A stretch of DNA of 64,000 nt from NCBI GenBank assembly GCA_025667525.1, contig CM046878.1, positions 514,360,274 through 514,424,273 of the forward strand. Reading direction: 5' to 3'. Positions 25,288-34,596 of the stretch are shown piece after piece; within the stretch, counting starts at the first letter, position 1; each line of letters opens with the position of its first letter. The notes beneath the pieces were generated by a model. It saw only the letters and a list, made by a program, of their open reading frames with translations. It was not told the origin of the DNA and made no database searches. Source of the DNA: Glebionis coronaria (lineage: Eukaryota > Streptophyta > Magnoliopsida > Asterales > Asteraceae). Both the position numbers and the translations under genes were made by a program.

Positions 25288-26205
25288 GTAATTAACATCT
25301 ATATTTAACTTATAAATTCGTCTAATTCTTCATCTATATCCCCTTAATTGATTCGGATAATTAACATTATCAGATTTAGGGTTTATTCCTTAATTAGGGT
25401 TAATTATTTAGGGGTTGTTGATGGGTTTTGCTCGGAATCTCATTAGTTGATGTTTAAATGCTTTAGATTGCCTTAGAATCTCACAAACGCGCATAGATTA
25501 ATCATCATAGCTTCGTTTGAAAAAGTTCCGGATGAACATGGATGTGAACTTCCGAATGAAGGATTTTTTCTGAAAAACTTCCGAATGAGGAAGTTCCGAA
25601 TGAAGGACTTCCGAATGAAGGAAGTTCCGAATGAAGAACTTCCGAATGAAGGAAGTTCCGAATGAAGAACTTCCGAATGAAGAAGTTCCGAATGAAGAAG
25701 TTCCGAATGAATAACTTCCGAATGAAGGAAGTTCCGAATGAATAACTTCCGGATGAAGGAAGTTCCGAATGAAGAACTTCCGGATGAAGGAAGTTCCGAA
25801 TGAAGAACTTCCGGATGAAGGAAGTTCCGAATGAAGAACTTCCGGATGAAGGAAGTTCCGAATGAAGAACTTCCGGATGAAGGAAGTTCCGAATGAAGAA
25901 CTTCCGGATGAAGGAAGTTCCGAATGAAGAACTTCCGGATGAAGGAAGTTCCGAATGAAGAACTTCCGGATGAAGGAAGTTCCGAATGAAGAACTTCCGG
26001 ATGAAGGAAGTTCCGAATGAAGAACTTCCGGATGAAGAAGTTCCGAATGAAGGAAAGTTCCGGATGAAGAGTTGTTTGATTATTAGTGTTTGCATGTTTT
26101 ATGTACTTGTTGTATTATGTTATGAAATGTGTTATGCTTAGAAATAAGAATGATATATATCTATATGTTTTTGTGCATCAACCTTTCATGTCTTATCTTA
26201 AGCAG
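25288..26205 (+). other. Putative leader intron before the accessory ORF
   Basis: A donor-like AAG|GTAATT at 25287|25288 and a TTATCTTAAGCAG| acceptor ending at 26205 bound 918 bases that contain the whole 25520-26062 array. The exon would resume five bases before ATG 26211. Splicing is predicted from sequence only. Confidence 0.4.
25520..26062 (+). repeat. Second TTCCGGATGAAG / TTCCGAATGAAG array in element B
   Basis: Two alternating units, AGTTCCGAATGAAG and AACTTCCGGATGAAGG, form a 31-base higher-order unit repeated nearly perfectly about ten times from about 25740 to 26040. Less regular copies flank it on both sides. It ends about 150 bases before the accessory ORF start, a spacing similar to that between the first array and gag. 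An antisense open frame of 196 codons is a by-product of the repeat. Confidence 0.93.
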
Positions 26206-26210
26206 ATACA

Positions 26211-29200
26211 ATGACTAATCCAACAGTACAAGCAATCCAAGACTCTAGAGAAGCCGCTATTGCTAAAGCACGAACCCTTAAGTTTATACCCAACAACTAC
26301 CGGCTGAAGCAAGTCTCAAAATCCACTCACCATGGATTTAAAGTAGCCATCGCAATCCTTGATCAATCCCATTTTAAGAATGCTTTGAGAAGTAGTGCCT
26401 CGGTGCCTTATGAGTATATGTATGAATTTTGGGCTACCAAGGAAATCACTTCAAACAAGATCACCTTCACCATCGACAACAAGCAGCAGACGCTCACAGT
26501 TTCAGACTTCCGTAAGATTTTTGGTATACGGGATACACCCAAAGGCATGTCATTCTCGAGGGATCCTACTAAAGATAAACTCATGGAGTTATTTGACGCT
26601 CTTGGATGTCCGGAAATACGAGTTGCGTCTGAATTTACCACTGCTAAAGTAGGACAACCTTGGAGAGCACTGTTGGGTATTCTCAGTAGATGTCTTACAC
26701 CAAAAACAAGTGGCCATGATGCTCTGCGCAGTCCTATAATAAACCTGTTCTATGGCATGTACAAAGCTGCAAATGCAGATTATGCATTGTTGATATGGGA
26801 GGAATTCACCTTTCAACTCTTCCAGAACAAGAAGCTGAAGACAAATTTCTTTCCTTATCCAAGGTTTATCAAGCTTATCATTAATTATTTTATGAAAAAT
26901 GATGCTACTATTGATAGGCATGCAGCAAGTCGTTATCACACTGAAGAAGCTGATGATACTGTGGATCTAAGGCATGAAGGACCGTCTATTGGTGTGATTC
27001 CGGGTCCTATTCCCGATTATCTTCTGACGGAGAAAATCAAAGGTTCTGTTGATTACAAGCTACTGCAGCTAGAAATCAAGAAGCTGAAAGCAAACCTTCA
27101 GACTGGAGAAGACTCGTCTACAACGGTTAAGAGTAAAGGTAAACGCAAACAACCAGTTGCGTTACCTGAACCCGAAACCAAGAAGAAGAAGACAGAGGGT
27201 AAGAAGGGAAAGGGTAAGGCTGATGAGATGGTTTTACGTGATGAAGAAGATGTTGTTGATCCTGCTCTTGACAAGACAGAGAAACAAATGATGAAGATAG
27301 CAATTCAAAGGAGTAGGAAAGATACTGGCGGTAGTGGTTCAGGTGCAAGGGTAAATGTTGAAGAAGAGTACCAGGAACCAGATGATATTTATGAGTTTGG
27401 GTCACCTGAAAATTATTCCACTTCGAAGGAGCCATCGATCCCTATTTCAGCAAGTGTGGAAAAGGAGTCTGTTGCTCCTACGATCATAGTGTCAACTCAA
27501 CCTTTAACAACTCAACCTCCACCAATACAACCCTTACCAACCAGACCGGCTTCAACACCATTTCTTCCACCACCTATAATTCCCATCCTTAGTACCGCAG
27601 TAACAACCGAGCCTCTTCAATCAACCCAGAGCAGCTCTGCAACATCTACAATGGATGCATTGGTGATGGCCGAAATGTTGGATAAACATGTGGATAATCA
27701 CAAACGGGAAATGGATGAACTTCGCCAAGAGTTACAAAGACGAGCTCAAAGTGAAGAAGCATCTAGGAGAGCCCAAGAGGAGATGATTGCTAGGTTCGCT
27801 GCAGATATGGAGTTGACTCGAAAAGCACATGCAGAAGAACTAGCTCGGGTTAAGCAGGCTGAGGCTGATAAGCATGCTGCACGTATCACCAGACTTCAAG
27901 CGATGAGGGATAAATATAAGGAGCAAAAAGAAGCACTTGAAGCCTCTGTGGAAGAAAGAGTGCAAGAATCCGTTGAATCCATTATGCCTAAACTGCGTGA
28001 TGAGTTGAAGACGCTAGCAACTGATAACTTGTTGATCAAGTCATCCAATCCTTTATAATCTGCCTACAAGATTGCTTATGACTTGACGGATTTTGAATTG
28101 AAGAAGATCCTTAAGGCTCGTATGGTGGAACTTGGATCGTTTGATAAGTCTAGGATTCAACGGGCTCTATACAAATCCCTGAATGACGCTATCATGGAGG
28201 ATGATAGGTTATTCAAAACGTTTGGAAGTGTGGTACCTTATCACATTCTACCTGAAGAAGAAAGGGAAGAAAGTGAGCAGGAAGAGGGTACTGGTGAAGA
28301 GGAAGAGGAAGAAGAAGGAGAAGAAGAAGAGGAAAAGGATGACGATGATGGTGATGATGAGGATAAGGATGAGGATGATGATGACGATGATGATGATGAT
28401 GATGATGATGATGGCAATGATGGTGGTGATGGGAATGAGGAGAGTGCTAGGGGAAGTAATGGGGATAACAATGAGGATGATGATGAGGGTGAACAGCCTA
28501 AAGAGGGAGACAAGGTTACCAGCTCCAAGAAAGCTGCTAAGTCTGGAACCAAGTCCAAGAAAGATGCAGCACAGAAGGACAAATCAACATCATCGGAATC
28601 AAGACGATCTAAGTGGCGCCACGATGTGAATGCTACTACAGCGTCTTCGGTTCCTGGTACCTCTATTGCTGTATCTTTACCTATTACCACTAACCCCATT
28701 AGTCCTGTTGTTGTTGCTCCTGTGATTGCAGAATCAGTAACAGAACCCGAAGCTGCACAACACTCACCAGTTCACGACACTACCGAAATGCCTGAGTCAG
28801 AACCAGCAGATGTTCGAGCTTCTACTCCTCTACAACAAGCACAACAATCTACGGTTCCTGAACCAAGCACACGAGACTGGGCAGACACGTTGTAGATAGA
28901 CGAGACTGCACCACCACAGGCTTGGATCACGGCAGCAGCACAATATGATCCGATCACAGATGCTGACAAAGATGTGTTGTATCTCCGTATCCGCAGTCCG
29001 ATTGACTTATGTGCATTTTTTGCTCATGAGTATAAGACTTCGGTTACTCCATCCTTGGTGAAGAAAGCGCTGAAGGATAAGAGACTTCGTGCCAAAACCC
29101 GGTTAACCCAAATGGAGTTCGAGTATTATGCCGATGAGATCCTGAAGGCTCTGAATACCGTTCAACGGCCAGGCCTTCATGAATCAGAAAGAGCTCCACC

Positions 29201-30179
29201 TCCAATGGATCCTTCTCAAGATAATCAGATTGCTCTTGACTTCTTCGTCACCAATGATCTTGTGTATCTTCTGAAGGGGTCATCAAAGTACGCAACCTCC
29301 CTGACCTTGCTGAAAGCTGCCAACTGGGGGATAATACCCTTTATCGAGGAAAAGGTAAACCGACTCTGGGTCCCAAAGGTAAATCGTAATTATGATATGT
29401 ATGCTGTCATAGGTGCATCTCATTGGGATGAACGAGTTCGAAGGGCGTACAGGGGTTGCTGCCTAGTCAATTCTGGAAGCAATGTTAGATCCGACATCCG
29501 CATCTCCAACATCTTAGGGATGAAAACTGAAGCCAAGAATGGCTATTATCATGTGACGGAGATTCGTTTGAAAAGGGAGGATGACAGGGAATACAAAATC
29601 CAGCAGGGAGATTTTTCCATCATTCGCCTTGAGGATATCGAAGATATGCTGCTTCTGATGACCCGAGATCAACTCACACATATTCCTCGTGAAGACCTGA
29701 TTGCTTTGAATACAGCACTTCGTATGTTCACACGAAGCGTTGTCATCAAGACACGAGTTGAAGATCTTCAGTTGGGAGTCGAAAGCTATCAAAGGAAGCT
29801 TAACCTAACCCGTCCAGTGAATCAAGTGCTACCTCAACATGTAGAAAGATGTCCCTATACCGGCATTTCTGTCCCGAATTACGGCATTTTCTACTTGAAC
29901 AGTCGAGGTTTAATGAAGTTTATGAGGGTGGGTGAGCTCCATAAGTACAGTGATGGGACTCTTCTACAAGTCAGAGGAAAGTTGGAGCATCTGAACTCAG
30001 GTGGGACTTTGCCAGAAATGACGGAGGATTGGCATCCGGGTTACCGGCAGATGGCGAAGTACGTGATCAAGAAGATAGATCAAAAGCTCCGTGAACGTAG
30101 ATTGATGAGGAGCTTGGAAAGGTTCGTTGGTGGAAGACCGTATTTAGTGCACCACAAGCTACTGCAACGATCCATCTAA
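26211..30179 (+). pseudogene. Element B accessory ORF: 1,322-codon three-module protein with two in-frame stops
   Basis: One reading frame runs from ATG 26211 to TAA 30177-30179, broken only by TAA 28056-28058 (codon 616) and TAG 28893-28895 (codon 895). Module 1 has a globular N-terminal domain (1-300), a Lys-rich nuclear-signal-like cluster (about 307-337), a Pro/Thr linker and a coiled coil (about 487-600). Module 2 has an Asp/Glu tract (about 679-765, including a run of Asp) followed by a Lys/Ser-rich stretch. Module 3 (about 922-1322) is globular, with VEDLQLGVESYQRKLNLTRP and LMRSLERFVGGRPY. From memory, modules 1 and 3 resemble uncharacterised proteins of Asteraceae retrotransposons. 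No signal peptide or membrane segment is seen, so an envelope role is not supported. Function unknown. Confidence 0.75.
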
Positions 30180-31362
30180 TGGGTCGTACACTTTAGGTCC
30201 ACTTTATATTGGTTTTCAATTGTGAATATGTATATTTGTGAATAATGTGCTTTAATGGCTTGATGTAGTGTTAAGGTATGATAATTTTTCAAGAATTTCT
30301 CACGAGATTCTAAATCTTTCAAAATATATCATACTAAAGCACTACAACTATCCCTTATTAACTTAAGGGGGAGCAATAACTTGTTCTATGGCCAAACATC
30401 GATTTCATTTTTACCCAAAGACCGGTTAATCCATTCAATATCCCAAATATTAATGGTTAACATTTTGGATAAGGGGAGAAAATGGGATTAAGGAGACGTA
30501 AGTGATACTTGGCTAAAAGATGAAAAAGACTTAACGATTATCCAACTTAATATGTGTAAAGCACGTGTTAAGGGGGAGCGTTTTTGATGAACAAAACACC
30601 TAAGGTACAAAACTTTTGATTTCAATATCACAAGTACTTTAGGTGATTTTCAATGATTTTTCATGGTGGCAATTCCTTCCCAAAACACGCTTAACTCACG
30701 ACGGATGTGGTGACAAAAGGGTGGTAGGAATAGGTTTAGTCCAATGATTCATCAGAGCCGATGGAATCTTCCCAAGGACAATTCCCTAGATAGAATTAGA
30801 AGTCCTAGGAAATATGGAGAAAGAATGTGAACGTAGCTGAATGCCGACGAAGTACTTAAGCTAGCACTGGAACAATCACAACAAGGTGCTAGTGATGACG
30901 TATTGGTAAGCATTGAAGGGGTTGAAGAATGAAAAAGAATTGTAAAGATAAAGGGTGTAAAGAAAGAAGCCCTCCTTACAACTTTAGGCAGAAACCGGGT
31001 CAATACATATGCTATTGAGGTCATTTTTGCTAATAATTCTCGGTATTGAAGAAAGACATCATGGACCCAGTGATGCAATGCACAACCCTTCCCAGCTAAC
31101 TCAAATATCTCTCAAAAGGTATTTGTTTTAATCACACGGAGATCAACACGTTATCTATTGGTTTATTCACTCCGAATAGACTGGTATTGAAAAGGTGGCA
31201 CTCCTCTCCAGCCATCGCTTACTAAATCAAAACGCACAATCGAGTCTAGAGCCAAGAGATCATCAAAAGTCTCATTAGGACACTTTCCATTTATTCCTTG
31301 CTTTCTCACACACTGTGAAAAGTAAGAGATTTTCATGAGTCCTACGCAGTATTCCTGTAATA

Positions 31363-31750
31363 TTGCCAGAACATCCGAGTAATACGCAAGTATTACAATG
31401 AAGATGGAAATCCTGCTTGAGCCAACATCAAACAAGCTCATGGTAGGTTACACGTGTGGTTCTTTTAGAACCAATCTTGTGAAAAACTGGAAGGTAACAG
31501 TGGTTTAATTCTTAATTGAACTTAAACTCGTTCCAGGCCTCTTCGCATTATCATATGATCTTGCCAGAACACTCAGAGTGACTCTTTATTGACCACAGTG
31601 ACGAGTGGAAATCCTTCTAGTGTTAACATCAAACAGCACTTGGTAGGTGACGTGCAAGATTCTTTATGAATTGAGCTCGTGACAACTGGAAAGCAACGAT
31701 GGTGAAAATCTTAATTGAAATTCACTTGTTCCAGGTTTCATGAATTGACG
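31363..31750 (+). repeat. Two ~199-bp tandem units in the 3' noncoding region of B
   Basis: Each unit starts GCCAGAACA (31364 and 31563) and carries GGAAATCCT, ACATCAAAC, GGTAGGT, AACTGGAA and GTTCCAGG in order. Element A has two homologous units about 193 bases apart once B is removed (14688 onward and 32940 onward). The duplication therefore predates the split of A and B. Confidence 0.8.
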
Positions 31751-31984
31751 GCTTCAAATCACAAGGATAATTTATCCAAGTGATTCACTCTTTATGTTCG
31801 CAGTCAGCTTTGGACGGTCGAATAAAGAGAACGGGTTTACCCGCGAAATCCTGTCAGGAAGTTACTTAATTGAAACTATCTGTCACGGGTACGATATCTA
31901 ATATCGTCCAACGGTCTTCACCGACCGGAGGTAAAATGCTACCGAATTAGAATAAAATGTTCAAAGCCATTTTATTCGTGTCGT

Positions 31985-32095
31985 TGATGTGTACCTGTTA
32001 AAGACGGTGGCGTTGTTGTGTACCTGTTGAAGACGGTGGTGTTGCTGTGTACCAGTGAAGACGGCGGTGTTGCGGTGTACCTGTAGAAGTCGTTC
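31985..32095 (+). repeat. Four short tandem units (~26-30 bp)
   Basis: TGTGTACCTGTTAAAGACGG and variants are repeated four times with GGTG(G/T)(C/T)GTTG linkers. A single related GGTGTACTCAG word is left in element A near 33390, so the expansion is specific to B. Confidence 0.75.
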
Positions 32096-32425
32096 CCACA
32101 TGCTTATGTTTTTCTGCATCAAAGTTTAGCAAAAATTCAAGAAAGTACAAGATAAAGTCTTCCGCTGTACCAAACTCTGAAACTCTCGAGAATTCAACAA
32201 AAAGACATAAGTGTGTGGAACATGGAGTCACGAGAAGGCAAATTCACAAGAGAGGCAAAGATCGCACGTGAAAGGCCAAAGAACAATGCTCTCAAGCCAA
32301 AGCCAAAAAGATCAAACCAACATATTCACAAAAAAAGAAAGAAAAGAAGAAAAGACTACGAGCTAAAGAACGAAGACTTAGTATAGTATGCTAGGTTTAG
32401 AACTTTGTAACGTGGAGTGACCTCC

Positions 32426-32438
32426 CTTAGGGGGAGAT
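32426..32438 (+). other. Polypurine tract of element B
   Basis: CTTAGGGGGAGAT directly precedes the 3' LTR. It would prime plus-strand DNA synthesis. It is one of several similar tracts in B. Confidence 0.85.
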
Positions 32439-32766
32439 TGTTAGAAATACGTTTTACGTATATTAGAAGTATCGGTCACTCCACAATATTATTTATGTTG
32501 TAATAGCTCGTAGTTAACAAATAGTTATTAGTTGCTTATAAAGTTAAGTAAGAACCGGTCCATGGGCTTGTCATGGACCGGCCCAAGCCCATGTAGCTTG
32601 GAAGTATAAATACCCCTTTCCACCATGGAAAGGGGTTGGTTGTTGTCATTTTCTAGTTTCCACTTAATGAAATAACACATAGTTTCTCTCACTTTCTCTC
32701 TCTAACTTTCTCTCTCTAGAAATCATCAACCCCCTTCATAGATTCATAGGTTATCAATATTCTACA
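32439..32766 (+). repeat. 3' LTR of element B
   Basis: 328 bp, equal to 14713-15040 apart from two substitutions. It carries the same TATA box and hairpins. It is followed by the target duplication ATTCA and the continuation of element A. Confidence 0.97.
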
Positions 32767-32771
32767 ATTCA

Positions 32772-33691
32772 CAATGATGAGTAGAAATCCTTCCAATGTT
32801 AACGACAAACAGCACTGCGGTAGGTCATGTGTAAGATTCTTTATGAATTGAACATATGTAAAACTGAAAAGCACCAGTGGTATGATTCTGAATTGATTCA
32901 AACTCGTTTCAGGTGTCTACGCAATATCTTGATGGTCTTGCCAGAACATTCAGAGTGATATTCATTAATATTCACAGTGAGGAATGGAAATCCTTCTAGC
33001 GTCAACATCAAACAGCGCTACGGTAGGTGACTTGTGAGATTCTTATGAATCAAACTTGTGTCAACTGGAAAGCAACAATGGTAAGATTCTTAATGAATCA
33101 AACTTGTTCCAGGAATTTGAATTAACGACTTTAATCAAGCGGATATTTATCCAATTGATTCACTCTTTATGTTCGCATTCTTGCTTTGAGATGGTCGAGT
33201 AAAGAGAACGGCTAGTACAGCCGCGAAACCATGTCAAGGAGATTCTTAATTGAATCTACCTAATCACAGGAATGGTATTTAATATCGTATAACGGTCTTC
33301 ACTGACCGGAGGTAAAATGCTACCGATTTAGGACGAATGTCAAAGCCATTCAGTCCATGTCTATGTTTTGTCTCGAGAAGGTGGCATCACGGTGTACTCA
33401 GCAAAGTCAAAGATTCAAAACCACATATTCATGCCCAAAGACTTATTCAACAATTAATAGTGTGAGCATGTGGATAAAGACGCAAGATCGCAAGATGGCT
33501 AAGACAAGTCAAGAATGATTTGAAGATCTCGAGATAAAAGACAAAGTCGAAAGACAATGACAAAGGCTCAAAGATCACTGCATGAAGGAACAAAACTACT
33601 GTTACATGTTCAAGACTCATTTATGACGAAATTCATAAATCTCCACTGGACTCCAAATATCGAAGAGGAATGACCTTACATTGGGGGAGAT
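32772..33691 (+). other. Element A 3' noncoding region, second part
   Basis: Continuation of A after the B insertion. It contains the rest of the first tandem unit and the second unit (32940 to about 33115), then sequence aligning with 31750-32430 of B. It ends in the purine tract TTGGGGGAGAT (33681-33691). No coding capacity is seen. Confidence 0.75.
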
Positions 33692-34068
33692 TGTTAGCCT
33701 CAAAAATATTGAGTCAAACAAGAATGTTCGGTCATAGGTTTCTATTGTAATATTTATTAGAACGTTGTAATAGATAGTTAAATAGTCGTGGTTCACGGGA
33801 TTGGATTTAAGCTACTTAAAGCCCAAAAGACAAGCCCGGTCCAAACAATATAGCCCATTATGGTTACATGTAAGCCCGGCTATATAAAGCCCTTCCTAGC
33901 ATGTTAGGAAGGGTGGATGATCATTTGTAACTCTAATATTCTCTAATCTAATATTCACCAAGTTAATCATCTCTCCTTCTCTCTACTTTCTCTCACTACT
34001 TTCTCTCTCTAAAATTCATATCTTTTCATCTCATTTTTTAATCTATCATCATATTATTTTGGACAACA
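33692..34068 (+). repeat. 3' LTR of element A
   Basis: It begins TGTTAGCCTC right after the PPT and carries a TATA box, a TCTC-rich 3' part and an end near 34048-34068 (CA candidates at 34048, 34051 and 34068). The layout is the same as in the LTR of B, with low sequence identity. The 5' partner lies outside the window, so the end and target duplication cannot be fixed. Confidence 0.75.
33881..33913 (+). promoter_or_regulatory. Element A promoter: TATA box with adjoining stem-loop
   Basis: TATATAAAG is followed by CCCTTCCTA, a six-base loop and TAGGAAGGG (33890-33913), a perfect 9-bp stem. The position matches the hairpin of B but the paired bases differ. Confidence 0.75.
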
Positions 34069-34303
34069 GGATGAAAGAATATAAAAAATAGCCAAATGAG
34101 CTATATGTATATTTATGAAGATGAAGGAAAACGAAGTTTATTTGAGATATCGATTAGCCAATGTGCTAAGACGTGATATATGTTTATATTGATCGATATG
34201 TGATTGTAGAAAATTGTGACGAATAATTCATGGTTGTGGTATGTTTGGTGACTAGCAACATGAGAAATTTTTGACATGTAAATAAATAATTTTTCTCCTT
34301 ATA

Positions 34304-34525
34304 TTGCTTGAGGACAAGCAAATCCTTAAGTGTGGGGGAGTGTTTGCACTTTGAGCAAATTTCTTATAAAAACCCAAAAATATTTGCGATTTAAAAAAAA
34401 ATTATTTACTTTTGGCACTTAGATAAATTTTATTTCTAACTTTCCTTTTTATTAGAATTGCTTGAGGGCAAGCAATAGTTTAAGTGTTTCTTGTGGGCAA
34501 GCAATAGTTTAAGTGTGGGGGAATT
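34304..34525 (+). promoter_or_regulatory. Repeated GAGGACAAGC hairpins and polypurine tract of element C
   Basis: TTGCTTGAGGACAAGCAA (34304-34321) is a perfect 7-bp stem with an AGGA loop. A second copy with loop AGGG lies at 34458-34475. A third, partial copy (34490-34505) arose by a 29-base duplication. Each is followed by TTAAGTGT, and the last by the PPT before the LTR. Element G has the same core with other arms (52057-52076). Confidence 0.75.
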
Positions 34526-34596
34526 TGATAACGCTCTAATTATACATGTTTGCGTGTGCGATATCTGTATATATTTAGGTTATTTATGTGAACTAT

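Larger units (their letters stand above)
24194..25519 (+). other. Element B intergenic region between pol and accessory ORF
   Basis: Noncoding. 24360-24480 aligns with 13170-13260 of element A, so it is inherited 3' sequence. An AAGGGGGAGAAAA purine tract lies at about 24812-24825. From about 25100 it looks like a gene start: a TATAAA (25138), a long C run, a pyrimidine-rich stretch with CACACACAAACAAGC, and an AAG|GTAATT splice-donor-like site at 25287|25288. Confidence 0.6.
30180..32438 (+). other. Element B 3' noncoding region
   Basis: No gene is seen. Purine tracts AAGGGGGAGC lie at about 30365 and 30572. From about 30285 the region aligns with the 3' region of element A. It holds two tandem units of about 199 bases (31363 onward) and four short units near 31985-32095. 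It ends in the PPT at 32426-32438. Confidence 0.75.
14713..32766 (+). mobile_element. Element B: complete 18-kb Sirevirus-like Ty1/copia retrotransposon with accessory ORF
   Basis: Two direct 328-bp LTRs (14713-15040 and 32439-32766) differ at only two positions that I can see, and both obey TG..CA. ATTCA flanks both ends (14708-14712 and 32767-32771). The internal part holds a tRNA-Met type primer site, a motif-array leader, a 1,392-aa Gag, PR-IN-RT-RH, a second motif array, a 1,322-codon accessory frame, a long 3' noncoding region and a PPT. The size is very large for copia. LTR near-identity means a recent insertion, yet pol has three frameshifts and a stop, and the accessory frame has two stops. 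Confidence 0.95.
1..34068 (+). mobile_element. Element A: decayed Sirevirus-like Ty1/copia retrotransposon, 5' LTR outside window
   Basis: Order on the + strand: motif-rich leader, gag with a zinc knuckle, a long coiled-coil Gag extension, integrase, RT, RNase H, a long 3' noncoding region, polypurine tract and 3' LTR (33692 to about 34068). The order IN-RT-RH is diagnostic of Ty1/copia. The very long Gag and several AAGGGGGAG-type purine tracts suggest a Sirevirus. It is interrupted by a solo LTR (2899-7306) and by element B (14713-32766); without them about 11.6 kb of A remains here. Many stops and frameshifts show that it is old. It lies inside element C. The exact 3' end (34048-34068) is uncertain because the 5' LTR is not visible. 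Confidence 0.85.

Noticed and set aside
15290..26062. Heat-shock elements in the TTC/GAA-rich arrays
   Set aside because: Heat-shock elements need GAA and TTC blocks separated by two bases; here the blocks are mostly one base apart or overlapping.
25505..26095. 196-codon antisense frame rich in F-I-R-N-F and S-S-F-G-T repeats
   Set aside because: It is the reverse reading of the 31-base array; three units make 93 bases, so the frame stays open automatically. No start context or homology.
28241..28699. Ser-rich antisense frame of 152 codons, and a Lys/Met-rich sense frame at 28183-28629
   Set aside because: Shadows of the GAA/GAT-rich acidic tract of the accessory ORF.
26211..30179. Envelope-like (env) label for the accessory ORF
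   Set aside because: No signal peptide, membrane segment or surface/transmembrane layout is visible; basic and acidic tracts point elsewhere.
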